Positions 63,099 through 64,000 of a stretch of 64,000 bases of DNA are shown piece after piece (position 1 is the stretch's first letter; each line of letters starts with the position of its first letter). The notes beneath the pieces are model-generated. The model worked only from the letters and a program-made list of their open reading frames with translations. It was not told where the DNA came from and did not search any database. The position numbers and the translations under genes were made by a program. Origin of the DNA: Amoebidium appalachense (taxonomy: Eukaryota > Ichthyosporea); assembly GCA_963693365.1 (NCBI GenBank), contig CAVNZM010000001.1:3348001-3412000 (forward strand), written 5' to 3'.

Positions 63099-64000
63099 CA
63101 CACACACGCACGCACACACACGCAGTGCCGATGCAGTTGATTTGCTGCAGCCCACAACAGGAGCCCTGGATCTGTCTGAGACGGAGGGCACCCCTCCCGC
63201 CGGCTCCCCGGTAGCAACAGACTCTGAGATGACACCCCAGCACACACAGTAGGTCAACCCCTATAGTCTATATAGTTGTTTAGAAGTTTCCTAGGACACA
63301 AACACACACACAAATTAACAAACACACAACACACATACAACACAAACACATAGACACACACACAAATATTCCCGAACAAAAACGGACAAACACACACATG
63401 CATTGCAAAGCCACACCGCCCATACAACCTCCCATCCATAACCCTTTCACTTCCTGCCCCTAACTGCTTGTACTGCCCCTAACTGCTTGTACTGCCCCTA
63501 ACTGCTTGTACTGCCCCTAACTGCTTGTACTGCCCCTAACTGCTTGTACTGCCCCTAACTGCTTGTGCTGCTTGCACGTGTGTTCAGTCACTGATTGCAC
63601 TGCTGCCCCTTAGGCCTGGCCAGGGGGTGGACGAAGGTTCACAGCCACAGCAGTCGGCAAAGACAGAAGAGCAGCCTCCCGACACGTATGTTTACCTCAT
63701 CCTTTCCCTCCCCCCTCTACCTTCCCCCCCCCCCCCCCCTGGTCCCCTCACGAGGCAGAAACAGATGGTTTTATCTTTACCACGTGCATTTTCTGTATGG
63801 AAGTAAACGAAACTGATGTATCAGTGGGTGGGCAGGCACACAACAGTGCCTACAATCCACAACACATTCCACGCCACGTTCCAATAAGGCACATAGTCCA
63901 TTCACACCGTATTGACCAATCCCTGCCCTCCATTCTGCAGGCCCGAGGACGATGCAAAGCACGTGCCCAAGCATAAAGACACAGAAGATGCGGCACCCCC
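61497..64000 (+). CDS. Protein kinase C-lobe, partial gene with in-frame TAG
   Basis: Exon 61497-62404 starts after GAGCAG in phase 0. It reads FPFVDG (beta5/hinge), a helix, then CGVAHMDPNRSNFIV (catalytic loop with Asp and Asn), IDFGLS (DFG), a SPEEQ segment in the APE position, CDVWKVGLTIYTLL (helix F) and DPAQRFSM (helix I). This is the whole C-lobe, with HMD replacing HRD. An Ala-rich helical tail follows. The Gly-rich loop, VAIK lysine and helix-C Glu were not found upstream. TAG at 61620-61622 interrupts the frame between helices D and E. Tail exons: 62492-62545 (optional), 63126-63248, 63614-63685 and 63941 past the window end, all phase 2 and Ser/Thr/Glu/Gln-rich. Family cannot be assigned. 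It is either a pseudogene or an assembly error. Confidence 0.7.
62427..62464. repeat. Poly(C) run of about 38
   Basis: Follows a GTATGC donor by about 20 bases and is itself followed by (CA)n up to the next acceptor, the standard intron layout in this window. Confidence 0.9.
62509..62640 (+). repeat. Dispersed poly(C)-tailed element overlapping a kinase exon
   Basis: GATGACGTGGGCC, then CTGAAGATGCACTCTGTGTA, CTATTATGCATAGTCC and GTGCACTTCGTATTC, followed by a C-rich end, match the 40361 and 60338 copies in order. The splice donor at 62546 lies inside the element, so the 54-nt exon 62492-62545 is largely element-derived. Confidence 0.6.
63455..63568. repeat. 19-bp minisatellite, six copies
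   Basis: Six head-to-tail copies of TGCCCCTAACTGCTTGTAC, starting at 63455, 63474, 63493, 63512, 63531 and 63550. Only the last copy differs (G for A near its end). Located in an intron of the kinase-like gene. Confidence 0.95.

Overview
The window looks like nuclear DNA of a eukaryote, very probably a free-living protist. Genes on both strands are split into many small exons by GT-AG introns (one GC-AG). The introns are loaded with long (TG)n/(CA)n tracts, poly(C)/poly(G) runs of up to about 50 bases and (CT)n. No bacterial operon structure, rRNA or tRNA was recognised. Lineage cannot be fixed from the sequence; intron-rich fornicates such as Kipferlia are one guess, held weakly.

Layout. 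645-813 (-): first exon of a small unknown gene. 2613-3869 (+): intronless 418-aa disordered protein with an RVxF-type PP1 docking motif and repeated basophilic phosphosites. 6293-23199 (-): a 19-exon gene whose splice phases all agree, giving a 1,670-aa protein with a short amphipathic N-terminus, a long acidic/disordered middle and about 550 residues of coiled coil, a golgin-like plan. 26347-32958 (+): five-exon, about 1,012-aa protein with a DUF6729-like cysteine domain plus two matched C-x2-C-x4-C-x8-C modules; its first exon needs a one-base correction in a G-rich stretch. 34005-35108 (+): decayed C-terminal part of a non-LTR reverse transcriptase. 37964-48257 (-): a ten-exon GT8 glycosyltransferase with a C-terminal multi-pass membrane domain, most like plant IPUT1/PGSIP6 (inositol-phosphorylceramide glucuronosyltransferase). 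51663-52283 (-), 53820-55817 (+) and 57645-59794 (-): three partly resolved small-exon genes. 61497-64000 (+): the C-lobe of a protein kinase with an in-frame TAG, followed by tail exons that run off the window.

The golgin-like protein and the GT8 enzyme would both be expected at the Golgi, but nothing shows that they are functionally linked. Between and inside the genes lie a dispersed element of about 100-275 bp that usually ends in a poly(C) run (around ten copies seen, one overlapping a 54-nt frame-neutral exon of the kinase gene), a 250-bp near-perfect hairpin, an inverted-repeat-bounded 3.5-kb segment and several minisatellites. The candidates for something undescribed are the poly(C)-tailed dispersed element, the link between microsatellites and splice sites, and the three-module cysteine protein.
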